64,000 nt of DNA from contig NZ_ATDL01000022.1 in NCBI RefSeq assembly GCF_000416985.1, positions 124,001 to 188,000 on the forward strand, given 5' to 3'. The notes beneath the pieces are model-generated. The model was not told the origin of the DNA, searched no databases, and saw nothing but the letters and a program-made list of their open reading frames with translations. Source of the stretch: Sphingobacterium paucimobilis HER1398 (lineage in GTDB: Bacteria > Bacteroidota > Bacteroidia > Sphingobacteriales > Sphingobacteriaceae). Below, piece after piece: positions 54,049 through 62,639 of this stretch. Within the stretch, counting starts at the first letter, position 1; the number at the start of each line of letters is the position of its first letter. A program made the position numbers and the translations under genes.

Positions 54049-56295
54049 ATGAATAAAATATCAATGCGCTGCGAAGATGAACAGATTCATCTTTGTGGAC
54101 AAGTTCAAGAGTTTGGTTTTTTATTGGTATTCGGTCCGGATCTCTCCTGTACGGCTGTAAGCGAGAACGTTGCAAAATGGTTAGACCTTTCTATCCAAGA
54201 TCTTTTAGGATCTCCCATTGCCGTCTGCTTGGACAAACTACCCTTGCCCCCGATCAATTTCCAACAACTCTTTTCCTCGTTTGAAAAAGACCCTTTATTC
54301 CGAGAGGTATCCGAAGTTATCATCCAAGCTATTCCCTTTTACCTGAGTATACATCAACGAGGGGAATTACTGTATCTGGAGTTTGAGCAATGCAATCCCT
54401 CCAAACCCAGTAGCACCAAGTTATACTCTCATGCACGTAGTTTAGATGGGGCCGGCGAAAACCTATGGTTTGCACTATGCGAAAGCATCTACCATGTTAT
54501 CGGCTTCGACCGTGTGATGATCTACAAGTTTATGGATGACGGCAGCGGCCAAGTAATCGCCGAGAAAACGGCCGATGATATGAACTCCTTGCTAGGCTAC
54601 CGATACCCCGAGTCCGATATTCCGGCACAAGCGCGACAGCTGTATAGCCAATTTATTGCGAGACATACTGTAGACGTCAATGCCCCTACCTATCCTATTT
54701 TGGGCAGAGATATCAGCACACTCGATCTTGGGCGATGCAGCATACGTGCACTATCCCCTATACACTTACAATACCTACGTAACGCAGAAGTAGAGGCCAG
54801 TGCCAGCTTTTCCATCTTGGTAGACGGACACCTATGGGGGCTGGTCACCTGCCAGCGCCGTAAGCCCAGAATGATAGATCTCGGCCAGCGGCATCTCTGC
54901 GTATTCCTCGTACAATATACCGTAAATAGGTTTCTGGCCTATCAACGCAATTTAGATTTACAATACAATAAGCGTATCAAAACCCTGGAACTGGATCTTA
55001 AAGAAAAACTACTGGTAAATCCCGATATCCGGACTGTACTGTGCGATCATGCAGGCCCTATGTGCGAGATGGCCGGCGCGGATGGGCTGATCATCCATCA
55101 TCCTGAAGGCACCTATCGCTATGGTTCATGCCCCGATCGGAAGCATTTCGAAAAGATACAGCAGGTCATTAGTCAACGGAGTAAAAAAGAACTTGCTGCC
55201 TACCAGCAGATACAAGTAGATAATCCGGATGGATCTTTATTTCCGGGCGTAGCTAAGGTCAACATCTTGAATATTCCTCGACTGACCCTATACTGGTTCC
55301 GCAAGGCTATTGAAGCCGAAGAAACATGGGCAGGCAACCCCGAGAAACACTACCGCTACGATACGAGTACGGGATTGAACTATCCTTCCCCACGTACTTC
55401 TTTCGAAGCCTGGAAACAGACCATACAGGGACAGGCTCCCTCCTGGAAAAAACGGGAGCTTTTGTTTATGCGGCGTGTACGCTATACCGTACAGGATGCT
55501 GTCATGAAGCGTATGTCAGAAATCCAGGTGCTTAATGAAAAACTCGTCGAACTGAACAGTACACTTGACACCTATAGCCATACCCTGAGCCACGACCTCA
55601 AAAATCCGCTTTCGGCGATCAAATTGGCAGCCCAGATTATCCAACAGCGCAGTAACCTTCCAGACGAATTTCTAAAAAAAATAAGCGGGAACGTACTCGA
55701 TGCCGTTCAGCTCATGTCCGATATGATGCAGCGAATCTCGGAATTTTCAAAATCCAAGAGCTTCGATTTCACCCCTCGCCTGGTCGACCCCGAAGTATTG
55801 ATCCATAAAATCATCTCAGATAGCAAAAAGGCTTACCCCAATACTGTGATAGATATTAAAATTGGCAAATTACACCCTTTTTTAGGTGAAACAAACCTGG
55901 TCTATCAGTTATTTTCCAATGTACTGACTAATGCCATCAAATACAGTAGTAGAGAACAACAGCCCCAGGTACATATAGAAAGCTATAAGGGTCAAGGATA
56001 TATCACCTACCGTGTCATAGACAATGGGATCGGTATTCCTGCAGAAGAGTTGGATACTGTGTTCGAAATTTTCAAACGGACGAGCAATGCCTTAGCGTTT
56101 GAGGGTGCAGGCATAGGTCTCTCCGTGGCCAAGCGTATCGCTGACCGATTACAAGCACAGCTTCAGATCGAAAGCCAGCTGGGCAAAGGCTCGCTGTTCA
56201 TCCTAAAATTTAAAGACCTGCCGGAGGAACCTGAAGAAAATATAGCGTCAGAAGATCAAACGGAACAGAAGCAGCATCAGAACCACGCGTTATAA
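54049..56295 (+). CDS. Bacteriophytochrome-type sensor histidine kinase
   Basis: A 748-residue photoreceptor kinase with PAS-GAF-PHY-HisKA-HATPase order. The N-terminal chromophore Cys is in MRCEDEQIHLCGQVQEFGFLL (about residue 8; also written RCEDEQIHLCGQVQ), the GAF domain has YPESDIPAQARQLY (about residue 190) and SPIHLQYLRN (His, about 246), and the PHY tongue has SPRTSFEAWKQ (about 445). These support biliverdin binding and red/far-red sensing. The conserved CHH near the end of GAF reads CQR (about 276), a departure from typical phytochromes. The kinase has LSHDLKNPLSAIKLA (about 516), an N-box (LTNAIKY) and DNGIGIP. ATG 54049 has a GGAGGT ribosome site, rare here. No heme oxygenase gene is in the window. 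Confidence 0.88.
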   Translation: MNKISMRCEDEQIHLCGQVQEFGFLLVFGPDLSCTAVSENVAKWLDLSIQDLLGSPIAVCLDKLPLPPINFQQLFSSFEKDPLFREVSEVIIQAIPFYLSIHQRGELLYLEFEQCNPSKPSSTKLYSHARSLDGAGENLWFALCESIYHVIGFDRVMIYKFMDDGSGQVIAEKTADDMNSLLGYRYPESDIPAQARQLYSQFIARHTVDVNAPTYPILGRDISTLDLGRCSIRALSPIHLQYLRNAEVEASASFSILVDGHLWGLVTCQRRKPRMIDLGQRHLCVFLVQYTVNRFLAYQRNLDLQYNKRIKTLELDLKEKLLVNPDIRTVLCDHAGPMCEMAGADGLIIHHPEGTYRYGSCPDRKHFEKIQQVISQRSKKELAAYQQIQVDNPDGSLFPGVAKVNILNIPRLTLYWFRKAIEAEETWAGNPEKHYRYDTSTGLNYPSPRTSFEAWKQTIQGQAPSWKKRELLFMRRVRYTVQDAVMKRMSEIQVLNEKLVELNSTLDTYSHTLSHDLKNPLSAIKLAAQIIQQRSNLPDEFLKKISGNVLDAVQLMSDMMQRISEFSKSKSFDFTPRLVDPEVLIHKIISDSKKAYPNTVIDIKIGKLHPFLGETNLVYQLFSNVLTNAIKYSSREQQPQVHIESYKGQGYITYRVIDNGIGIPAEELDTVFEIFKRTSNALAFEGAGIGLSVAKRIADRLQAQLQIESQLGKGSLFILKFKDLPEEPEENIASEDQTEQKQHQNHAL

Positions 56296-56398
56296 CACTC
56301 ATTTACAACACCTTTTACATAAGAGATCACGATAAACCACATGCGATTGGCATGGTTTGTGTCTACTAAGAGTTTGAATTATACCCTAAAATTGCAGT

Positions 56399-57505
56399 AT
56401 GGAAAAAATAAATCTGAACCTATTAGACGTTTTGGATCATTGTCCTTTAGCCACGGCTATCTATGACACAGCAGATTTACGGATTACCTACGCCAATACA
56501 GCCATGCTTGATATGTGGTGTATGAGTACAGATATTTTAGGCCAGTGTTTTTCAGAGGTTTTCCCGGGTTTCACAGAAGAGGGATTTACCAGCATCCTAG
56601 AAAAGGTATGGTATACCGGTATCACCTATCGTGCTACAGATACACCCGCTGTAATCGTGGACGGCAACAGCAAATACACCCGTTATTTTGATTTTGAGTA
56701 CAAAGCATTAGTCGATTCAGAGGGCATTACATACGCCATCTTGCATACCGCTACAGATGTCACCAAACATCAGATTGCCACTAGCCAACTGCGCTTACGT
56801 GAAGAGCAATTGTCATTCAACAATGATCTGGAAACACTCACTTATACCCTTTCTCACGACCTAAAAAACCCCTTATCCATAGCAAAAATGGGGATCGGAT
56901 ATTTGAAAAGCCAAAAAGACGTCCTTGCCTTCCATAATCTACAATGGTACGACACTATCGCCCAGGCGCTGAACAATGTCGAAAACATTGTCAATCAAAC
57001 CGTACAACTCAGCGCAGCACGTTCTATCGCCAATGTACAGGAGATGAATCAACTCGACGAACGGATAGCCACCTGGTGTCAAGAAGTCAAACTACTCTAT
57101 CCCCAATTCAAGGGTAATATTTCCTTAGGGCAGCTCCTACCCGTGTACGGTGATATCGGTGCAATCTATCAGATATTCATTAATACCATCAGCAATGCGG
57201 TCAAGTATTCCACCTGCATACAGCAACCCGAAATCGAAATCTATAGTGAGCAGATTGACAAAGGAGTAGTTTATTTTATCCGAGACAATGGCATAGGTAT
57301 TCCAGAGAATGAACTGGATGAGATATTCTGTGTACATGGGCGTGGGAGCAATGCCAGCAAACAGCAAGGTACGGGCATCGGCCTCTGCTTGGTCAAGCGT
57401 CTTCTCGAGCGGTATCGAGGTACCATCAATATCTCGAGCAAAGAAGGCAAAGGCACCCTAGTACGTCTTTTTTTTCCTAAACTAAGTGCCTTTGAGAATA
57501 ATTAA
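56399..57505 (+). CDS. PAS-domain sensor histidine kinase
   Basis: A 368-residue soluble kinase. A PAS domain (about residues 8-120: NAIYDTADLRITYANTAMLD type, read as AIYDTADLRITYANTAMLD) precedes HisKA (LSHDLKNPLSIAKMGIGYLK, about residue 153) and HATPase (NTISNAVKY, about 262; DNGIGIP, about 298; GTGIGLCLVKRLL). The DHp helix is nearly identical in its start to that of the two phytochrome-like kinases, so the three form a paralogous set. It follows the bacteriophytochrome gene by 104 bases on the same strand. No response regulator is adjacent. Confidence 0.85.
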   Translation: MEKINLNLLDVLDHCPLATAIYDTADLRITYANTAMLDMWCMSTDILGQCFSEVFPGFTEEGFTSILEKVWYTGITYRATDTPAVIVDGNSKYTRYFDFEYKALVDSEGITYAILHTATDVTKHQIATSQLRLREEQLSFNNDLETLTYTLSHDLKNPLSIAKMGIGYLKSQKDVLAFHNLQWYDTIAQALNNVENIVNQTVQLSAARSIANVQEMNQLDERIATWCQEVKLLYPQFKGNISLGQLLPVYGDIGAIYQIFINTISNAVKYSTCIQQPEIEIYSEQIDKGVVYFIRDNGIGIPENELDEIFCVHGRGSNASKQQGTGIGLCLVKRLLERYRGTINISSKEGKGTLVRLFFPKLSAFENN

Positions 57506-57756
57506 TCTTCGGTACTGAAGCTAATGATTTCCTGTGAATCCCGGTGTCTAAAGCTTAATGATAACCGCTCCTTATAACCGTGCAGTTTCTCATACGATGG
57601 ATTCTCACTATACTGATCTTCCAAATTACGCAGGACTTTTAATACCTCCCCGTCGTCTGGATATTCCCCATACAATACCTCGGTATGAGTCAGCTTATCC
57701 GGCGCCTGCACACTCTTTATCACTTTAATATTCCGTTGATTGAGGACCTGTTCCAT
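57502..57756 (-). CDS. Hypothetical protein, 84 residues
   Basis: A soluble, charged protein (MEQVLNQRNIKVIKSVQAPD). ATG 57756 is preferred to the earlier 57810. The end overlaps the forward PAS kinase gene by four bases. It resembles no family I know; a beta-rich core with EVLYGEYPDDGEVLKVL is visible. A long inverted repeat precedes it. Confidence 0.45.
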   Translation of the reverse strand: MEQVLNQRNIKVIKSVQAPDKLTHTEVLYGEYPDDGEVLKVLRNLEDQYSENPSYEKLHGYKERLSLSFRHRDSQEIISFSTED

Positions 57757-57782
57757 AATGAATACTGTATTATAAATAATTT

Positions 57783-57860
57783 TAGGCCACCCTGAAATCA
57801 TCTTTTTCAAACAGCGTGTAAAACAATTAATAGCGGAGAATCGTTATGTGGGGTGGCCTA
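57783..57860. repeat. Inverted repeat with 58-base spacer
   Basis: TAGGCCACCC (57783-57792) pairs with GGGTGGCCTA (57851-57860), an exact 10-bp pair in the gap between the DUF892 gene and the 84-residue protein gene. It may form a long stem-loop that ends transcription or divides the two genes. Confidence 0.4.
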
Positions 57861-57874
57861 ATAGCTTGTTTATG

Positions 57875-58513
57875 TTATTCTGCTTTTGAATTCAGATTCG
57901 TATCTGCCAAACTGGTCAGTAACTCATCACATTTCTTCTCTTCCTTCAATGTCTGCAGCAATAGTTTCAATGCTTTTTCCAATTCCAATACCTTCGCAAA
58001 TGCAGCCAGCGTACCATAGGTCGCGATCTCGTAGTGCTCCACCTTCTGCGCCGCTGCAATGATGCCGGCATCGCGTACCGCTCCTGCTTCTGTTTCCTCC
58101 ATGATACTCTTTCCCTCATCAATCAGTCCGGCCATAGCATCGCATTTCTCTGCTTTTGCCTTTTGTCCCATACTCTCAAAACACTGCTCCAAGCGTTGTA
58201 CATGCATCTCCGTCTCTTCGATATGCTGCGTAATCGCCTTTTTCAATCGCTCAGAAGTCGCATTTTTCTCCATTTTAGGCAATGCTTTCAACAGTTCTTT
58301 CTCGGCCCAGAATATATCTTTCAGTCCATCTTCAAATAAGTCCTGTAAGTTCTTTGCAGCACCTGATTTTGCTTTTTCCTTTTGTCCCTCTTTCATTGGA
58401 GCCTTTTTGCTAGCGGTAGTACCAGCGTTTGTCTTTGCTTTAGTGTCTGCAGTAGCACTCTTAGCTGCAGTCTTGGTTTGAGCCTTTGTTGGGGTTTTTG
58501 TTGTTGTTGCCAT
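57875..58513 (-). CDS. DUF892 (YciE-like) ferritin-like protein with Lys/Ala/Thr-rich N-terminal tail
   Basis: A 212-residue protein. The first about 55 residues (ATTTKTPTKAQTKTAAKSAT, repeated in style through EGQKEKAKSGAAK) are rich in Lys, Ala and Thr, like the tail of histone H1 or AlgP. The rest is a DUF892 four-helix bundle with LQDLFEDGLKDIFWAEKELL (about 57-76), IEETEMHVQRLEQCFESMG (about 99-117) and HYEIATYGTLAAFAKVL (about 163). ATG 58513 is used because the earlier codon at 58522 is TTG. It is preceded by the CGTAACTAATAC motif. DUF892 proteins are stress-induced, with unproven ferritin-like function. Confidence 0.85.
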   Translation of the reverse strand: MATTTKTPTKAQTKTAAKSATADTKAKTNAGTTASKKAPMKEGQKEKAKSGAAKNLQDLFEDGLKDIFWAEKELLKALPKMEKNATSERLKKAITQHIEETEMHVQRLEQCFESMGQKAKAEKCDAMAGLIDEGKSIMEETEAGAVRDAGIIAAAQKVEHYEIATYGTLAAFAKVLELEKALKLLLQTLKEEKKCDELLTSLADTNLNSKAE

Positions 58514-58597
58514 AGTTCTCAATGTTTAAGTATTTAATGCTTATTACTTGGAGAACCCCCAACTGTCCAGGGCGTTGAGCTAGAACGGGGCAAATCC

Positions 58598-58609
58598 GTA
58601 TTAGTTACG
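58598..58609 (-). promoter_or_regulatory. Candidate stress-promoter element CGTAACTAATAC (reverse)
   Basis: Read on the reverse strand the 12-mer is identical to 19510-19521 before the DUF2383 gene. It lies 85 bases before the DUF892 start and is followed by GGATTTG. Confidence 0.4.
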
Positions 58610-58628
58610 ACAGATTACGTACAAACAC

Positions 58629-59612
58629 CTACACCTCATCCCGGTTTCCCTTTGCCTTGTCATCCTCTGTCAACGGCGCCGGCGGTACCACACGCACCTC
58701 CCGTTCTATTTCTCTCACCTCTACATAAACCGCAAATTCCGAAGGCTCTATAGGTGTTCCTTTGCAGATCGCATATTCCCGGGTGTATACTGCACCAAAA
58801 TAGAGAATCGCGGAGGTATAGTACACCCACAGCAAAATCAGTACAATCGCACTGGCTGTCCCGTATGTACTTTCTGTATCCGAATTTCCGATATACAGGC
58901 CGATAAGGAAATGGCCGATAACAAAGAGAACAGCCGTAAATAGGGCGCCCGAGCGCACTGTACGCCACTTGATATTCACATCCGGCAATACCTTAAATAC
59001 GATACAGAACATGAGGAATATAATGCCAAAAGACACCAGGAAATTAATCCCATTAAACAATTGTACCGAAGCATCCGGGAAGAAACGCTGCAGGCGGTCA
59101 GTCAATGCCATCACGATACCATTGACGATCAGCGTCACCACCAGCAAAAAGCCAAGCCCGATGACCAGTGAGGAGGACAGCAAGCGGTCCTTTACAATCT
59201 TCAGCCATCCTTTTTTGACCTTTGGCCGCACATGCCAGATATTATTAATAGAATTCTGGATATCGCCAAATACCGTCGTAGCCCCTATCAGTAGCGTGAC
59301 CACACTGATGATCAGCGCCATATTCGACTTGCCGGAGAGTGACAGGTTCTTGATAATATCCTGCACCTGTAGGGCGACACTACTCCCAATCAGTCCCCTG
59401 AGCTCCGTAAAAACCTTTCCCTGAATCGCTTCCTCGCCCAAAAATATACCGGCCAGCGAAATCATGAGTACCAAAATCGGCCCCACGGAAAAGACCGTGT
59501 AATAGGCTAGAGAAGCGCTGTACTTTAAGGCCGACTCATTCATAAATCCCAGTACGGTATTCTTCAATATTGTAAAATGTGTCTTGATTATATTTTTCTG
59601 TTCTTTTGCCAT
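58629..59612 (-). CDS. YihY/BrkB-family membrane protein
   Basis: A 327-residue protein with six or seven helices (about residues 33-55, 88-110, 130-155, 175-200, 210-230 and 240-265). The N-terminal SLAYYTVFSVGPILVLMIS (about residues 31-49) and the later YGTASAIVLILLWVYYTSAILYFGA (about 240-264, in two parts) are typical of YihY/BrkB. The C-terminal tail is charged. Family members have been linked to envelope function, and earlier claims of RNase activity are disputed. ATG 59612 is chosen because the earlier codon at 59651 is GTG. Confidence 0.85.
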   Translation of the reverse strand: MAKEQKNIIKTHFTILKNTVLGFMNESALKYSASLAYYTVFSVGPILVLMISLAGIFLGEEAIQGKVFTELRGLIGSSVALQVQDIIKNLSLSGKSNMALIISVVTLLIGATTVFGDIQNSINNIWHVRPKVKKGWLKIVKDRLLSSSLVIGLGFLLVVTLIVNGIVMALTDRLQRFFPDASVQLFNGINFLVSFGIIFLMFCIVFKVLPDVNIKWRTVRSGALFTAVLFVIGHFLIGLYIGNSDTESTYGTASAIVLILLWVYYTSAILYFGAVYTREYAICKGTPIEPSEFAVYVEVREIEREVRVVPPAPLTEDDKAKGNRDEV

Positions 59613-59671
59613 AATTATCCCAGGTGTGTCATTTACAGAACCCCTAAACACCCTGAATAGTTCACAAACAG

Positions 59672-60055
59672 TTAAAAGCTATCGATGAGGTACCAGCTCA
59701 GTATAAAACCGATCACGGCAATCAATATCGCTATAACACTGATAATAGAGGAACTGGGGGCAAACTCTCCTTCTTCTATCTGCTTCCCGATCTTTCGATA
59801 TTTGAGGTAAGCCAACAATGCAGTCACAGCTCCAATGATAACGATTGCCGTACCGACCTCACTGGAGTACCCGTGAGGTGCAGGTTCACTCGTCTGCGGA
59901 CTCAGCATGGCCGTAATCTGCCGCATGAACAGTGAAAATTTAACGACTACAAAACCAAAGCCCATTATTCCTAAACTGGTCCGTATCCAGGACAAAAATG
60001 TTCTTTCATTGGCCAGGTGGTCGTTTACTTTCTTAGAACTGTTCGTATCTAACAT
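59672..60055 (-). CDS. DUF202/YidH-family membrane protein
   Basis: A 127-residue protein with three helices (about residues 22-44, 58-80 and 97-118). ERTFLSWIRTSLGIMGFGFVVVKFS (about residues 17-41, in two parts ERTFLSWIRTSLGIMG and FGFVVVKFS) is the DUF202 signature. Function is unknown. ATG 60055 is preferred because the earlier frame adds a hydrophobic stretch without family match. Confidence 0.82.
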   Translation of the reverse strand: MLDTNSSKKVNDHLANERTFLSWIRTSLGIMGFGFVVVKFSLFMRQITAMLSPQTSEPAPHGYSSEVGTAIVIIGAVTALLAYLKYRKIGKQIEEGEFAPSSSIISVIAILIAVIGFILSWYLIDSF

Positions 60056-60251
60056 TATTTGTAAGTATAGCTGTGTAGTATTTATTATTATTATCCAGCT
60101 AAAGAACATCTGACCTCCTATTAAGTTTTAACAGGTGTATGCAACTATTATCTTCTACGGCTGTTAAATAATTATTAAAAGATAAATGAAAAATAATATA
60201 GCTTTTCATTTGCCCGTTATCATAATATAAAAGACACTTAAACACAATAAT

Positions 60252-61226
60252 TTGGATACAACAACCATAGGACACACACCTCTCGAACCATGTTCCTATC
60301 TTTCAGATAGGCATCAGTGCAATATACTGATCAAAAAAGAATACCATAATCTCAATAAAACTTCCAAAGATCGTCCTGCTTGGCATATGATTCAACAAGC
60401 AATCAAAAGCGGCAAGCTGAAACCTGGCTATACCATTGTTGAGGCAAGCAGCGGTAATACCGGTATAGGTATTGCTCAAATAGCACAGCAATTAGGTTAC
60501 CCCTGCTGTATTTTTGTCACTAAAGACTGTGCTAGGGAGAAACTTGCTCTTCTACGACAGCTCGGTGCACAAATCTTCATCTGCGACAACTCCAACGGTA
60601 TAGATGACCTACTCTCCAGTCAGTTTCAAGCAGCCCATTATGCAGCCAACAATCCTTCCTGTTTTTTTACCGATCAATATAACAACCCCCAAAATCCGTT
60701 AGCGCATTATCTAACTACAGGTCCCGAAATATGGGATCAATCTCACGGCAAGGTGAGCCACTTTTTTGCAGGCATCGGCACAGGGGGAACGATATCAGGA
60801 ATAGGCCAATATTTGAAAAGCAAGAATAATACGATTCAGATATGCGGTATTGAACCCCATGGGTCCATACTTCAGTATTACAAGGAACACGGCTCCGCAC
60901 CGCCGAAAACGTCCACCATGGACAAAATAGATGGCATTGGTCGCCGATTCATTCCCGGTACATTTGCGCCCAATCATATCGATAACATTCTCCAAGTGAG
61001 CCGTCAAGAAACCATATCATGCGCTCATGACTATTATGAAGCAACCGGTACACTACTGGGGTTCTCGAGTGCAGCTGTCCTCGTTGGGCTTGAACAATAT
61101 CTTCAGCAAGACAACCCACACCCTCCTCAGGATATGGTACTACTCTTCGCAGACTATGGCGATCGTTACCTGAACAGCCTTTACCCTAGTTTAAAAGAAA
61201 AACAAGTACAGTATGATAAGCTTTAA
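60252..61226 (+). CDS. Cysteine synthase-like PLP-dependent beta-substituting enzyme
   Basis: A 324-residue fold-type II PLP enzyme of the cysteine synthase/CBS group, starting at TTG (MDTTTIGHTPLEPC). The PLP Lys lies in NLNKTSKDRPAWHM (about residue 39); the family usually has NPxGSVKDR, so NKTS is unusual. EASSGNTGIGIAQIAQQLG (about 64-82) and FAGIGTGGTISGIGQYLK (about 173) bind substrate and phosphate. These enzymes replace the beta group of serine derivatives by a nucleophile to make cysteine, cysteate, diaminopropionate or similar. It overlaps the next gene by 14 bases and is followed by PanD, so it likely makes an amino acid for a specialised pathway. Confidence 0.85.
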   Translation: MDTTTIGHTPLEPCSYLSDRHQCNILIKKEYHNLNKTSKDRPAWHMIQQAIKSGKLKPGYTIVEASSGNTGIGIAQIAQQLGYPCCIFVTKDCAREKLALLRQLGAQIFICDNSNGIDDLLSSQFQAAHYAANNPSCFFTDQYNNPQNPLAHYLTTGPEIWDQSHGKVSHFFAGIGTGGTISGIGQYLKSKNNTIQICGIEPHGSILQYYKEHGSAPPKTSTMDKIDGIGRRFIPGTFAPNHIDNILQVSRQETISCAHDYYEATGTLLGFSSAAVLVGLEQYLQQDNPHPPQDMVLLFADYGDRYLNSLYPSLKEKQVQYDKL

Positions 61227-62268
61227 TGATTTTGCTATTCCGTTAGCATGGCCAGATAAAACAGCATTCGGTGACGAACGCTGGATGGCCTTTCTAAAGA
61301 AATGTGGTATCGTTAAGAATCTCAATTTCAAAGTAGGTCATGCTGCACTCCTGCTGATATCCCGTCATACTGGCGCTATTGATTACTATGACTTTGGCCG
61401 ATATGTAACACCGCGTGGCGATGGACGTGCGCGCTCCAAAGTCTTTGATCCCCGGTTAAAAATCGATACCGTAGCTCAATTTTCCAGCGGCAACATCAGC
61501 AACTTAGACCATATACTCCGCAATTTATCTGCTATCGAAGAGGCAACGCACGGAGGAGGCCGTCTGCTTTTTTCGATTGTCAACAACATCTCCTATATAA
61601 CTTGTCGAAAATTTGCAGACTCCCTGGTCGCTAAAGGGCCGATTCCCTATGGCGCTTTCGCAGCTGGCAACAATAGCTGTTCGCGATTTGTAGCACAGGT
61701 TCTCATCGCTGGCATGCCTCCTAATGACCCGCGTATTCGCAGGTTAAAATACCCAGAAACCCTAAAGCCCAGTCCCGTCAGTAATATAGTGAATACCCGT
61801 AACGGAGGTTTCGTCCATTGTTATGAGAACGGAGATTTACAGCGTTGGAAATCCAACCGTTTCCATTCCCTCAAATTTCATTGGCAATTACTGAAAGAAA
61901 ATCTATCCCACAGCCATTTTGAAACATTGGGCTGCGATATAGGCAATGGTCAACTGGATAATCCCAGCCGACCGCCCCATCTCCAAGATAACGCGCAATG
62001 GCTTGGAGGTATCGGCGAAGGAATGTGGTTTCAGATTTTGCCAATTCCACACCCCTTATGCTATCTGATAGAAAGTTATAATGCACAAGGACAATTGATC
62101 AATCAAGTAAACACCTTATGCCCACAGGATACTTTTGACATACAAAAAGATTTCGAAATCACCAGGCAAATGGATGGAGCATACTTTACAATTATACAAA
62201 ACGGCATGAAGCATTTATTTAAAAAAACAGAAAACAAATACTATAAAAAATATCTTAACGTAATTTAA
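61213..62268 (+). CDS. Unfamiliar 351-residue His/Cys protein, permuted papain-like candidate
   Basis: No family motif is certain. The N-terminal half has FKVGHAALLLISRHTGAIDYYDFGRYVTPRGDGRARSK (read in parts FKVGHAALLLISRH, YYDFGRYVTPRG) with His at about residue 43, and later PYGAFAAGNNSCSRFVAQVL with Cys at about 156. The His-before-Cys order with GHAAL and NNSC recalls circularly permuted NlpC/P60 or DUF4105-type folds, and the protein may be DUF6695 (from memory, unverified). The C-terminal 130 residues are separate, with an IGEGMWFQI segment, and resemble a beta domain. There is no signal peptide. It overlaps the PLP gene by 14 bases and precedes panD by two bases; it may form or break amide or acyl bonds. 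Confidence 0.65.
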   Translation: MISFNDFAIPLAWPDKTAFGDERWMAFLKKCGIVKNLNFKVGHAALLLISRHTGAIDYYDFGRYVTPRGDGRARSKVFDPRLKIDTVAQFSSGNISNLDHILRNLSAIEEATHGGGRLLFSIVNNISYITCRKFADSLVAKGPIPYGAFAAGNNSCSRFVAQVLIAGMPPNDPRIRRLKYPETLKPSPVSNIVNTRNGGFVHCYENGDLQRWKSNRFHSLKFHWQLLKENLSHSHFETLGCDIGNGQLDNPSRPPHLQDNAQWLGGIGEGMWFQILPIPHPLCYLIESYNAQGQLINQVNTLCPQDTFDIQKDFEITRQMDGAYFTIIQNGMKHLFKKTENKYYKKYLNVI

Positions 62269-62270
62269 CA

Positions 62271-62639
62271 ATGGAATTGACCTTATTAAAAGCAAAAATC
62301 CACACGGTAACAGTTACCGAGGCAAACGTCGCATATAACGGCTCGATCACAGTAGATGCTGATCTATTAGATGCCGCAGGGATCAAAAAATACGAGCAGG
62401 TTTACATCAACAACGCGGTAAGCGGCAGTCGTATTATGACGTATGTCATTCCTGGCAGGCGAGGCAGTGGGGAAGTGTGCATGAATGGGGGTGCAGCATT
62501 GCATGCACAGGTAGGTGATACCGTACATATACTTTCATTTGTACATATGTCTCCAGAAGAGGCAGACAGCTATCAACCCACATTGGTATTTACAGAAGGC
62601 AACAATCAGATTAAATCGATTGAAAAATACGATTATTAG
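62271..62639 (+). CDS. panD: PanD-type aspartate 1-decarboxylase
   Basis: A 122-residue pyruvoyl enzyme precursor. The catalytic features match E. coli PanD: KAKIH (Lys9 and His11), YNGSITVD with Tyr22 and the self-cleavage pair Gly24-Ser25, SRIMTY (Arg54, Thr57, Tyr58) and NGGAALHAQVGD (Asn72). The Trp at 47 in E. coli is Asn here. Self-processing would give a pyruvoyl group that decarboxylates aspartate to beta-alanine, or another acidic amino acid in this context. It starts two bases after the 351-residue protein gene. No panB or panC is adjacent, so this may be a specialised copy rather than the pantothenate gene. Confidence 0.85.
   Translation: MELTLLKAKIHTVTVTEANVAYNGSITVDADLLDAAGIKKYEQVYINNAVSGSRIMTYVIPGRRGSGEVCMNGGAALHAQVGDTVHILSFVHMSPEEADSYQPTLVFTEGNNQIKSIEKYDY

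Noticed and set aside
58059..58481. 140-codon forward frame opposite the DUF892 gene
   Set aside because: Its Ala/Phe/Ser-rich composition mirrors the Lys/Ala tail of the true reverse gene.
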